A stretch of 64,000 bases of DNA from Deroplatys truncata (GCA_030765065.1 CM060990.1:283677341-283741340), one strand, 5' to 3'. Counted from the stretch's first letter, positions 47,191-56,983 are shown. The notes: generated from the letters alone by a model not told the origin. Translations and numbers: made by a program.

Positions 47191-47193
47191 CTT

Positions 47194-48576
47194 AAGGGAT
47201 ATACTGGAATTAAGTTAGAGCTGTTACAAGATTATGATCAACTACTCATGGTGGAATCAGGTATAAGAGGAGGTTTATGTCAAGTTTCTCATCGGTATGC
47301 AGAGGCTAATAAAACTTATATGGATAAGTTTGATCCGTCGAGACCAACCCAATTTATCACATACGAGGACCCTAATAACCAATATGGGTGGGCAATGTGT
47401 CACGCCCTTCCTTTTGGTGGATTTCAGTTGGTGTCACCTGAAGGAATCAACTTAGAAACACTACAAGAAGATGATCCTCATGGGTACATATTAGATGTCG
47501 ATATCGAGTATCCTGCAGAACTTCACGATCTACACAACGATCTACCTTTCCTGCCAGAGTGTATGGAACCATTGGAAGCATCTACAAAGAAACTGATACC
47601 CCATCTTGGACATCGAAAGAAGTATGTAGTGCATTACATGGCTTTGAAGCAGGCTCTTAGCCATGGACTACGATTAACAAAAATCCATCGTGTGCTACAA
47701 TTCCGACAGTCACGGTGGTTGAAACCTTATGTGGAATTTAACAACAGGCTACGACAACAAGCTGCAAATGATTTCGAGAAGGATCTCTACAAGCTCTTTA
47801 ACAACGCCATGTTTGGAAAAACTATGGAGAACCTGCGTAACCGCATGGACATACGACTGGTGACCAATGAAAAAACTCTAGAGAAGCTGATCGCCAACCC
47901 TACGTTTATCGACAGGACGATATATGCTGCTAATCTAGCTGCTGTACATATGGCCTCTCGTCAGATTGTGTTCAACAAGCCCATATACATTGGAATGAGT
48001 GTGTTGGACATTTCCAAGACATTAATGTATCACTATCATTACGACGTGTTGTTGCCTTATTATGGAGCTGGAAACCTGAAGCTTATGTATATGGACACTG
48101 ATTCATTCATTCATTCATCGTGTAACAACTGAAGATGTGTACCAGGACAAGCTACGTTTTCTTGAGCATCTCGATAGGGCTGATTACCCTGTCAATCATA
48201 TATGCCACTCACTCAGAACAAGAAGGTATTGGGAAAATTTTAAGATGAAGCTAATAGCAAAATCATCCTACGCTTTGTTGGACTACGTCCTAAGATGTAT
48301 GCCTTAGATATTCAAGGCTCAATGATAAAAAATATTAAAGGTATGAAACGTAGCGCTATTAAGCAGTACATTACATTTGACAGCTATACAGACTGTCTTA
48401 AAACCTGTGAAATCATCAGAACTCCCATGAATCTAATCCTGTCACAAAAGCATGCTGTTACCACAGTACAAGTGAATAAAATTACATTGAATCCCTTTGA
48501 TGATAAAAGAGTTATTGCCGAAGATGGAATAACTATCTATGCGTATGGACATTACGCCATTACAAACAGTGCTTAA
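47194..48576 (+). pseudogene. Polinton-type DNA polymerase B, copy 2, C-terminal part
   Basis: The best-kept coding piece of the window. An open frame of 294 codons (47248-48132) carries YTGIKLELLQDYDQLLM just upstream, then SHRYAEANKTYMDKF, TYEDPNNQYGWAMCHALPF (palm region), EYPAELHDLHNDLPFLPE, FRQSRWLKPYVEFNNRLRQ, YKLFNNAMFGKTMENLRNR (motif B, with Lys and the Asn-x-x-x-Gly of the family) and LKLMYMDTDSF (motif C; catalytic Asp codons at 48094 and 48100). An extra repeat in ATTCATTCATTC (48101-48117) then throws the frame, and a second shift near 48230 leads to the final open piece 48295-48576, with NPFDDKRVIAEDGITIYAYG. In Polintons this enzyme replicates the element by protein priming. 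It lacks the exonuclease part here. Confidence 0.85.
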
Positions 48577-48790
48577 AAGAATGTAAGTTAAAGATAAAGA
48601 TTTTCTCGTGAGTCTACAATCTTAAAAAAATTAAGTTTATCCGTGTGCTGTGTATGCAACTAGCAGACGCCTGATGAAGAAAGAAGAAGATAGAAGGGAA
48701 GGTGGTAACCCTGGCATTAGGAGCAATCCTAGTGCTAGTCTCAAGCCTAGATAAAAGGGGAGAAACACCTACAACGAACTAAAATAAAGG
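48577..48790 (+). other. Conserved region downstream of Polinton polymerase copy 2
   Basis: Counterpart of 15096-15330: GATGAAGAAAGAAGAAG, GGTAACCCTGGCATTAGGAG, TCCTAGTGCTAGTCTCAAGC and AGATAAAAGG recur with scattered changes. This shows that the two polymerase copies derive from the same kind of element beyond the stop codon. Confidence 0.5.
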
Positions 48791-48954
48791 TATGTTGACG
48801 TAAAGCTTTTCAATTTGTGAACCAATATGCAGTTTATCCCTCTCCGCATCGTACAATAACTGTTTAACATATAATAAGTTTGTAAGATTTAGAAAAAAGT
48901 ATATAAATTGTTGTAACGTTGAGAAATGTTTATAATCTAATTACTCTCTATATT

Positions 48955-50170
48955 ACCATGAGTACCTGTGATACTAGTTGAATTGGCTGTTAAAATGACT
49001 TAAATACCTGTGATACTACCCGAATCATGTGAAATTACCTTAACTAGCTCTGATAGGAATTCCTGTTCTAAATTAGCACGAGCACCTGTAATACTATCTG
49101 GTTTCCCTTAAATACCAATGATACTAGATGAATTACCTGTTAAAATGACACAAATACCATTGATACAACCTGAATCACCTTCATTTACCTTAAATAGCTG
49201 TGATACAAATCTCTGATCGAAATTATCACTAGCATCTGTGAAACTATGCTGATTACCCAAATACTTACGATATTACCTGAACTATCTGTAAAATACGAAA
49301 CTACGTTATAACCAATCCCTGGAACCTACCCTCCTGTAATGCTTGCTTAATTAGTCTAAACACCTATGTTACTTGAATTATCCTAAATACCTACGATACC
49401 CTGTGAATTACCTGTGAAATATGAAACTATGCTATACCCAACCCTGGAATCTAACCTCTTGTGATACTAGCTGAATTAGCCTAAATACCTACGATACTAG
49501 CTGAATTACCTGTGAAATCATGCATAGCTGTGATGCAGTTAGCCTCCTGTGATACTAGCTGAATTAGCTTTAATGCTCACGATACTAGCTGAATTGCCTG
49601 CGAAAATGACTTAAATACCTGTGATACTATCCGAATCATGTGAAACTACCTTAACTCTGATACGAGTTCCTGCTCTAAAATAGCACGAGCACCTGTGATA
49701 CTATCTGGTTTGTCTTAAATACCTATGATACTTGAATTATCCTAAATACCATTGATACAACCTGAATCAGCTGCATTTACCTTAAATAGCTGTGATACAA
49801 ATCTCTGATCGAAATTATCACGAGCATCTGTGAAACTATGCTGATTACCCAAATACTTACGATATTACCTGAACTATCTGTAAAATACGAAACTACGTTA
49901 TAACCAATCCCTGCAACCTACCCTCCTGTAATGCTTGCTTAATTACTCTAAACCCCTATGTTACTTGAATTATCCTAAATACCTACGATGCCCTGTGAAT
50001 TACCTGTGAAATATGAAACTATGCTATACCCAACCCTGGAATCTAACCTCCTGTGATACTAGCTGAATTAGCCTAAATACCTACGATACTAGCTGAATTA
50101 CCTGTGAAATCATGCATAGCTATGATGCAGTTAGCCTCTGAAATCTAGCCTCCTGTGATACTAGCTGAAT
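48955..50170. repeat. Higher-order satellite, period about 592 bp
   Basis: Short blocks such as CCTGTGATACTAGCTGAATT, CCTAAATACCTACGATAC and CCTGTGAAATATGAAACTA alternate in a fixed order, and the whole order repeats. AATTATCACTAGCATCTGTG at 49221 recurs as AATTATCACGAGCATCTGTG at 49813. Two nearly complete higher-order units are present (about 48960-49550 and 49555-50165), differing by point changes and one small extra block. Confidence 0.75.
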
Positions 50171-50194
50171 TACTTACCGATTAGTGTGAGTGGG

Positions 50195-50395
50195 TTAACT
50201 TTTCCCGTGAGAGGGTCACCTTTTCCCTACCCTTTTTCATTTGTGGGACGTCTTTTTTCCTTTGCTGGTCACCTTTTTCCCGTTACAGGTCACCTTTTTC
50301 CCTTTATGGCTCACCTTTTCCCTTTGCGGTCAGCTTTTTCTCTTTTGCTGGTCACCTTTTTCCCGTTGCAGGTCACCTTTTCTCTGAATGGGTTA
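50195..50395. repeat. GGTCACCTTTTTCCC minisatellite
   Basis: About eight copies of a 20-25 bp unit: GGTCACCTTTTCCC, GGTCACCTTTTTCCCGTT, GGCTCACCTTTTCCCTTTGC and variants. The open frame across it (50186-50413) is low-complexity and not a gene. Confidence 0.8.
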
Positions 50396-50504
50396 CGTGA
50401 TGGGCATGTCTAGAATTAGCGTTCTAACATTGACATGAAACAGTTTTCCACGAAGTTCACGTCTAAAGTCGCTTTCAAGGTCTAGCACCTCCTCTCCTAT
50501 TCCC

Positions 50505-50782
50505 TATCTCTCCTGTATATAAACCCATATTGTTACTCCTTCAGTATCTGTCTAGCCTAATACCTCTCCTCTTGATCCTATACCTCTCATCATTATAAAG
50601 CATACTCTACTCTAAACCTCTGTCTAGCCTAACACCTCTCCTCGTTTACCTATACCTCTCATATAAACCATACTCTACTCCTCAACTTCTGTCTAGTCTA
50701 GCACCTCTTCCCGTATCCCCTACCGCTCGCATATAAAGCGCATTCTACTCCTCAACATCTCTCTAGCCTAACACATCTCCTC
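50505..50782. repeat. CTAGCCTAACACCTCTCCTC minisatellite, outer part
   Basis: About 65-70 bp units of the form GTCTAGCCTAACACCTCTCC, TCGTTTTCCTATACCTCTCA, TATAAACCATACTCTACTCC. This part continues the left long inverted repeat outward but has no counterpart beyond 58505 on the right. Confidence 0.65.
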
Positions 50783-51490
50783 CAGTTCCTATACTTCTCA
50801 TACATATAAACGTATACTCTACTCTTCAAACCATGTCTAGACTAGCACCTCTCCCCGTATCCCCTACCTCTCATAAAGCGTGTTCCCCCTCCTGTTCCCC
50901 TGTCTAGCTGAGTATCTCTTTGGTTTCCTATCTAACATATATACAACACATTCTACCTTTAACACCTGTCTATCGTAGCATAGGATCTCTCTGTTTTCTC
51001 GTCTCTCCTTATAAACGCATACTCAACCTGCTTAGCCTAATATCTCTCCTCGTTTTCCTATATCTCTCATATAAAACATACTCTACACCTCGACCTCTGT
51101 CTAGCCTAACACCCCTATCCCTATTCCCTACCTCTCTCATATAAAAGACAAACTCTGCCCTTCAACTCTGTCTAGCCTAACACCTCTCCTCCTGTTCCCT
51201 ACCTCTCTCACATAAAAGACATACTCTACCCTTCAACTCTGTCTAGCCTAACAGCTCTCCTCGTTTTCCTATACCTTTCATATAAACCATAATCTACTCC
51301 TCAGCCTCTGTCTAGCCTAACACCTCTCCTCTATCTCTTCCATATAAACGTATTTCCCTCCTTCAACCCTGTCTAGCATAGTATCGGTCGTTGTATTTCC
51401 CTATCTCTCCCATATAAACCCATTTTCCTCATTGAATCGCCCCATCTATCCTCGTTTTCCCTATCCTTTCCCATATATGCCCAAAAAACT
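50783..51490. repeat. Left arm of a long inverted repeat (minisatellite)
   Basis: Ten or so 65-70 bp units. Read on the minus strand from 51490, it follows 57658-58505 block by block in the same order: TTTTTTGGGCAT, ATGGGAAAGGATAGGGAAAA, a GATGGGGCG block, TATGCTAGACAGGGTTGAAG, AGGGAAATACGTTTATATGG and so on, down to ATATAGGAACAGGAGGAGA versus GTATAGGAACTGGAGGAGA. Identity looks near 90 percent by eye. The right arm has a few extra units. Confidence 0.8.
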
Positions 51491-51494
51491 GTGC

Positions 51495-52010
51495 TCGAAT
51501 TCCTCTATATACCCTACTATGATCCTTTTTCGAAGTCTTTCAAGAACCCGGACTCTGTCGATATTTGCATCAGTTTTTGAAGCACAAGACCCTACGCTGC
51601 GAGATTCATTTCCAATCGACTATCTTCCTTCTGCGAATTTCTTTAACACCGAAACACCTGAGCCCGTGACAAAGAATTCGGTATATTCATACCCTTGTTG
51701 CATACAGCGCTACAGGAATTTTTTAATGGAATGTTGCAAGCGGAAGCGATAATTTCGTAATTTGTTTTACGAGCAGTTATGCTTTGAATCCTTGCGGTGG
51801 AAGCACGTGAAAATATGCTTATTGTACAATATAGATCAAGAAGAAGTTTTGCGATTTGTGGCTACAATTTATAGAGAAAGATAACAATGATGTTGTTGAT
51901 GAAGTAATCCCACCTGTGAATGCTAACGTTATGGCTGTCGCTTATGAAGTGGCTATGGCCCAAGCTTATCGGGAGGTTGACGGGGGTAGTTGGAGAGATA
52001 AATATAGGTA
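51495..52010 (+). other. Coding-like stretch, unassigned
   Basis: A 106-codon frame (51432-51752) ends RYRNFLMECCKRKR. After shifts, 51850-52010 can be read as DLWLQFIERDNNDVVDEV and MAVAYEVAMAQAYREVDGG. This looks like decayed protein sequence, but I cannot name a family. It lies just upstream of the heat-shock-like promoter and on the inside of the left inverted arm. Confidence 0.25.
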
Positions 52011-52061
52011 GTGACACTATTGCCCAGCGTAAAGATCAGAAGCGCTATCAATAGATAATCC

Positions 52062-52140
52062 GAATCTTCTGGAAGTTTCCCTTCCCCTGCCTCTAGAACC
52101 TTCTAGAATGTTCTGTGGAAACTTTCAGCGGCTATATAAG
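52062..52140 (+). promoter_or_regulatory. Heat-shock-like promoter: two perfect HSEs and a TATA box
   Basis: GAATCTTCTGGAAGTTTC (52062-52079) and GAACCTTCTAGAATGTTC (52096-52113) are each four perfectly alternating nGAAn/nTTCn units, the binding site for heat-shock factor trimers. A further GAA lies at 52118-52120. TATATAAG follows at 52133-52140, 19 bases beyond the second element, as in insect hsp70 promoters. The leader after it is GAGTTAGTTAGTTAGTGAGT and purine-rich. No heat-shock ORF follows. Many LTR retrotransposons carry such promoters, so an orphan or solo LTR is a fair alternative, though no paired LTR was found. Confidence 0.65.
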
Positions 52141-52510
52141 CCAGCGTGTTCGCGAGTTAGTTAGTTAGTGAGTTAGTGAGTTGGCGAGTGCGTTTCTGAT
52201 GCGATATCAAGCGCGGTTCTGCAAGTGAGTTTGTGACAAGAGCGCAACGTACAGTGAGTGTTGCTACCGTGGGAAATTAAAGACGTATGGTGTGCGATCC
52301 CCCAGCGAGTGAAGCGGACCGAGGAAGAGGCTGCCTGGCACGTATTTCATTACCTGGCTACGTTGCGAAGAAAAGCGAATGGACACACGAAAAATTGAAC
52401 TAGATCGTATTAGTGAAGTGACAGTGTGAACTAAGTGAAAATGCAACTAGATCACATTAGTGGAGTGACAGTGAAAACTCAGTGAAGCAAGAGTGACAAC
52501 TGGGCAAAGT
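52141..52510 (+). other. Purine-rich leader-like sequence below the promoter
   Basis: It contains repeated GAGTTAGTGAGTT and two variants of AACTAGATC(G/A)(T/C)ATTAGTG, followed by AGTGACAGTG (52400 and 52446). The composition fits a 5' UTR or LTR R/U5. No ORF longer than 60 codons is present on this strand. Confidence 0.3.
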
Positions 52511-53029
52511 CACAATATTTACGTTAGCAATCTACATTTCTCTTTCCCAAGCATTCCTCGTTGACATATCAAGGATTAAGAACATTTTTATGGTTATGTA
52601 ACTGCACCAGATTTGTATTCAATATTATAAATCAATACTTAAGAGCCCTTTACATAATCATGCCCTTCCTTGACACTCTTTCCAGTTCAATTTGGGGTAC
52701 ATTCTTTGCAGCTGCACTTGGTAGACCTAAGACTTAACTACAAAACATTCTGTACATAATATCTACGATTTCCCACCCTCAATCAATCCCCATACTTCTT
52801 CAATTAAAATTAAACCTGTGGCAAGTTAAATATACAGATACAGCCGTTATGGGTCTTGGCCTACTAACCTCACGCCCACATACGCAAGGCAGAGGTGGAC
52901 GATTATCCAGGTGATCGATGAGCCCGGAACGTTGACATTTGCGACTTACAGACCGCTACCTCCTCGTAAGCTCTTCAAATGCATCTCGATGCTGAGTGGG
53001 CTTCGGACCTATACTGGGCCAAAATATCC

Positions 53030-53115
53030 CTACCTACATGGGTGGGGTCGAACCCAGGCGCATTCCGTTGCTGAAAATCGGAGTACCGTGCTCCAACAAA
53101 GCAGGACCCAAACTT
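53030..53115 (-). repeat. tRNA-like relic (probable SINE head)
   Basis: On the minus strand GTTGGAGCACGGTACTCCGA is followed by GCGCCTGGGTTCGACCCCAC. The second is a good B box with a pairing T stem, and the first a weak A-box and anticodon-arm match. No body or second copy was identified. Confidence 0.35.
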
Positions 53116-53299
53116 CAGCACCTTATAACATTTTAGGTTTGACCACCATGCCATATATTGTTTCTAACTATTTGGAACTTATATTAGATACTCTCACAGC
53201 TAACGGCTCTAACAGGCATCAGCTGGCACGGCTCCTTTTTGTTATGTCAGTTCTAATTTCTTTTGCTTCTCGCATTCTTTACCCTCATCAATTTTAGTC

Positions 53300-54460
53300 C
53301 CAAATAAATGCATTCTCATACTATGTTTTAGTTAATTTTTTCAAGTTTTCATTTTTGATCAATTTTGAAACTTTCTTACATATAATATTTGAGTTTTCTA
53401 CTGATTTAGATTTAATTTCCATTTTAAGTATTTATTTCAAGAAGACATTGTTTAATGCCATTTATTTTAATTCATCCTACCACCAAATGATCCCCAAACA
53501 ATAGTCCACAAAGTGCAATATTGTTTATATCTGGCGTAAAATTATTACTAGTACTTATTGCTAAGCGCATTTGTTTCTTCTAGCATCAACATGCACATTG
53601 GAAACAATGGAACTAACCTCCATCCTTATCACAATAACTTCATTTGTTTTATTTCCCAGGTTACTACTAATTCCTCAAATTTCACACTAAACGTGTTTTC
53701 CTTATATACTAAGCTTTAGGAATGCTGACTGAATCCTTTAAATAATATTTTATTCAAAAATAAACCTTAAGTATAACTTAAACTTTACCTATTTAGAGAT
53801 ACTCTTTCTCTAAATCAGCAAACGCCATGTACAGTTTCCTCCTTTTCCCTCAGGCACTTATCTAATAATGTTTTTATGACGAATATATTTACAACTGTTC
53901 GCTTCTCAGCTTGAAATCCCATTTGTGATTCCAAAGACATGCTGCATCCTTTAACCCAGGTATGCAACCTCTTTACCACTTGTATCAAAGCTTCATCTCT
54001 TATTTAACTGTCCGTAATTTCTACATGACTTACTAGTTTCGAAATCTGTCCTCACATTAATATTACTATGCACAGCATACAAAGTTTTAAAATAATCTGG
54101 TCGTTGTTCTGGATCAATAGCAGGTTGTCTTATACATTTATTAAAATTTGATTTTTAGTCTTTCATGCCTTGCTGATATTATTTTACTTTAAAATCCGAA
54201 TTAACTTACATTCCTTTTCCTCTCTCCACCTTTATTTTAACAATGCGTTGTAAAGCTGTCTACCGTGTGAATATTCTTCCTTTTGATTCATCTCCTTGCT
54301 CTCTCCATCTATCCAGCAATGGTTTCACTAACCCTTTAGTAACTTCATAAGCTTCATAGAGCTAATCTTCCCTCCTTTTATAGGTCTCTTGCCCATCCGA
54401 ATTTCCTCTCCTGTCCTATGTATTATGACATTGTGAAAGTTAATTGACTTTTATGTTTCA
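53300..54460. other. Unassigned AT-rich spacer
   Basis: No supportable gene or repeat was seen. Confidence 0.4.
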
Positions 54461-54462
54461 TT

Positions 54463-54927
54463 TCATTTTACCACGAATAATCTTTTGCTGGCAAATTTGT
54501 CCATAATCTGAAGCCAGTGTTTGCCTAAGTCTAACACAATATTTATCATTCTGTTTAAATCTTTTTTGCCTGAATTTTTTCCTGCTAAATTATTGTATAC
54601 CATACATTCTGCTTGTACTTTAACACCTATCAATGAGAAATATCCACTACTAGAAGGTTCGGTGAACTTTTCACTTACTCTATACATAACATTGTCTTTA
54701 ATTTTTCTAAAGAGTATCTTTGGCATTTTTTCATTATTTACCCACTCATTTACTAACTCCAGTTCATTTTCTCCTATTGTAACACTAAAGACTTCTATTA
54801 TTATGAAGTCTGCATTTAAATATTTTTCCCTGAACCTCCTACACTCATTTTTCAGCTGCTTAAATACGCGAGGGTTATGAAACTGCCAGGAAACTACTGG
54901 ATTGTGAATTAGGTTTAAATATATCAT
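54463..54927 (-). other. 154-codon minus-strand ORF, unassigned
   Basis: The frame is uninterrupted and of normal, charged composition: FKQLKNECRRFREKYLNADF, ADFIIIEVFSVTIGENELEL, KMPKILFRKIKDNVMYRVSE, MINIVLDLGKHWLQIMDKF. It is unusually long for this AT-rich region and could be part of a retrotransposon or DNA-transposon protein. I do not recognise a domain. Neighbouring sequence on the same strand has no obvious continuation. It lies within the core between the long inverted repeats. Confidence 0.35.
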
Positions 54928-55012
54928 GTTGGCATTTATTTATCTTTCAGTGTGAACCAAAATGCATTGCTTCACAGACCAAATTTGCATACTTCCATTA
55001 CTCAAAATTGCT

Positions 55013-55305
55013 CGACCTCCGTGGTGTGGTGGTTACAAAACGCTCTAATTCCCGAGGTCGTGGGTTCAAACCCGGCGGAGGGCGCTGGATTTTTTTTCGG
55101 GCGTAAAAGTCCTTAGCACGGCTTCCTTCGGAATGGAAGTAAAGCCGGTGGTGACGTGTCGTAGATTTACGGCACGTAAAAGAACCTGAAGCCTGATAAA
55201 GAGGCCTCTGAGCAGAATTTCCGGTCTTTCACGTCCAATATACAATGGGACACTAAGGAACACAGAAGTTAAAGAGAGTCCATAAATATAACTCAATTTA
55301 AGTTT
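55013..55305 (+). mobile_element. tRNA-derived SINE family A, copy 4
   Basis: The best-kept head of the family: CCTCCGTGGTGTGGTGGTTA (A box) and GTCGTGGGTTCAAACCCGGC (B box), with GGAGG closing the acceptor-like stem. The body has TGGCTTCCTTCGGAATGGAAG, GTAGATTTACGGCACGTAAA, GAGGCCTCTGAGCAGAATTT and CCGGTCTTTCACGTCCAATA, and it ends CCATAAATATAACTCAATTT. Comparison with copies 1-3 gives a family of about 290 bp. Confidence 0.85.
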
Positions 55306-55309
55306 ACTC

Positions 55310-56485
55310 CAGATTAGCGTAACGAAAACTTATATAACTGGGCATTCACCATTTTGTTATTCGTTCCTTAATTCCCGCATAAGTAATGTAATTTGTTACT
55401 TTATCTTCTTCCTTTAACCAGGAAGACTACAATCACATAATATAATTTTTCCAGTAGTTGTTTTTAACCACCCGCATGAATTTCCGGGTTTATTAATCTC
55501 TATTACGTTTATTTTGTCTAACAACCCTACTTTTGCACTGGTGTGAAATATACTCATTAGATGTTAATCACATTGTTAATAACACAAATGCAATTCCTAA
55601 TTAATTATTCAATACTAAGCAAAATAGCAAGAAATACATAACACAGCTGCTCTTAAATGACTAGTGTGGAAACACATTTTTAAATTCAAACAAAATGTTA
55701 CCCATATCCATTACAAAGCCTACTGACAAAGATACTGCCCTCATTTTACACCTCCACATCAGCTGATAGCTTGTTGGCTATCTGATTTGATTGACGAAAT
55801 TAGACAGGTAGCAAATTATCACACCTCGCTGATTGCCGAGGTCGGACACGTGGAAAATTATCACGCCCCCTGTTTAGCTTCTGAAAAATCGCCAATACAA
55901 TTCGTGTGCCGGCGCTCGATTAAATTCCAATTGCAAAATTAAATTTATTCCAAAATCGACTTAACTACATGAAATGGAATGTCATATTAAAGGTATTGTT
56001 CTGCTGAAACTAATGGAGTTATCAGTTCCCTCTATTCCCACACAGTTTGATTTAATTAAAAAGGCATAATTAATTTTATTTTAAAACTGATATAGGCCAA
56101 GCATGCTAAATGTCAAATCTAAGGTATTTTACCTTTGAATACAATGATACTATCAGTTTCCTTCTAGTGTCGCAAAAATATACCACACCCGCGGATCGTT
56201 TAATTCAAACGTCATAAATTAACTTCAATTTATAAGCAAACATTTTACATAACAATTAGGGTCATTTTTTTCCCTGAATCGGTTGGTGACGTTAGTTTTC
56301 ATCAATATTTAAGAATGTATTTAAAAAGTATTTATGCATGATGATACAATCGGTAGCTATTCTTGCAATATAAAAACAAAATGCAGACAGGATTTATCAT
56401 AGATATCGCATGCCATCTCATATATCAACAAGTTCCATTCAAATCGCGTGCTCTTTCTTCTATCAAAAGAAAGCGCAAATATCAA
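55310..56485. other. Unassigned AT-rich spacer
   Basis: No supportable gene. Two short neighbouring stretches (around 55990 and 56110) share AAGGTATT and TATCAGTTCCCTCTA versus TATCAGTTTCCTTCTA, possibly an old duplication. Confidence 0.35.
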
Positions 56486-56498
56486 AGGTCTCTAAGGA

Positions 56499-56680
56499 TG
56501 GAAAGGTAGAATCAGATGACTGAAAAATTCAATGCCATAGCCGGGATTTGAACCACGGATCTCATGGTATGTTGCCATGGTAGCTCAGTGGTTAGAGCAA
56601 CCGGACGGAGACCGGGAGATCCGTGGTTCAAATCCCGGCTATGGCATTGAATTTTTCAGTCATCTGATTCTACCTTTCCA
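56499..56680. repeat. 65-bp perfect inverted repeat
   Basis: 56499-56563 and 56616-56680 are reverse complements without a mismatch that I can see; the spacer is 52 bp. The transcript would fold into a very stable stem covering GCCATAGCCGGGATTTGAAC and its complement. Confidence 0.9.
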
Positions 56681-56720
56681 ACCCTGTCCAACACACGGCT
56701 TGTGTGAAAGAACAATTAAT
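56502..56720 (+). mobile_element. Hairpin element with tRNA-like core and 13-bp target duplication
   Basis: TCTCTAAGGATGG occurs at 56489-56501 and 56721-56733, framing 219 bp of inserted DNA. The insert consists of a 62-bp left arm starting exactly at its 5' edge (plus three matching bases from the duplication), a 52-bp spacer, a right arm that is the perfect reverse complement (56616-56680) and a 40-bp tail. The right arm and spacer together contain a tRNA-like gene (56574-56646). The left arm is therefore an inverted copy of the tRNA 3' half plus its downstream sequence. This is not a standard SINE layout. Confidence 0.75.
56574..56646 (+). tRNA. tRNA-like gene or pseudogene inside the hairpin element
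   Basis: The 73-base sequence has an acceptor stem GCCATGG/CTATGGC (7 pairs, one G-T), a D arm GCTC-AGTGGTTA-GAGC that also forms the A box TAGCTCAGTGGTTAGAGC, and the B box GGTTCAAATCC. The anticodon stem pairs only 4 bases (CCGG/CCGG) around ACGGAGA, where position 33 is C where T is expected and the triplet would be GGA. A serine tRNA would need a long variable arm, which is absent. The T stem CGTGG/CCCGG has two mismatches. It is therefore more likely a tRNA-derived promoter or pseudogene than a working tRNA. TTTTT at 56651-56655 could end pol III transcription. Confidence 0.5.
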
Positions 56721-56983
56721 TCTCTAAGGATGGTTTCGTCTCTGTAAAACCTTTAAAAACACATCAAGTGACAATACATTTAAAAACTATTGAGAAAAGG
56801 AATCAAACATTTAATACATTCTATACCAAACCCTTTTCCGTTTTTAATTAAATATGCGTTGTATACAACTGCTCTTATAAAACAATATCCATTATCGATT
56901 TAATTAATTAAACTAAAACGAATGTATAAATTAAACTCCAAAGTTGATAACTGAATCTTCATGAATGCACTGTGAATGTACAT

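Noticed and set aside
48955-50395. CRISPR array
   Set aside because: Repeats lack unique spacers of equal length and the setting is eukaryotic. These are satellite and minisatellite.
52062-53300. A heat-shock gene downstream of the HSE/TATA promoter
   Set aside because: No frame with hsp70 or small hsp blocks follows; only a purine-rich leader and AT-rich DNA.
56574-56646. A functional serine tRNA (triplet GGA)
   Set aside because: No long variable arm, C where the T33 should be, two T-stem mismatches, and it sits in a mobile hairpin. Kept only as tRNA-like.
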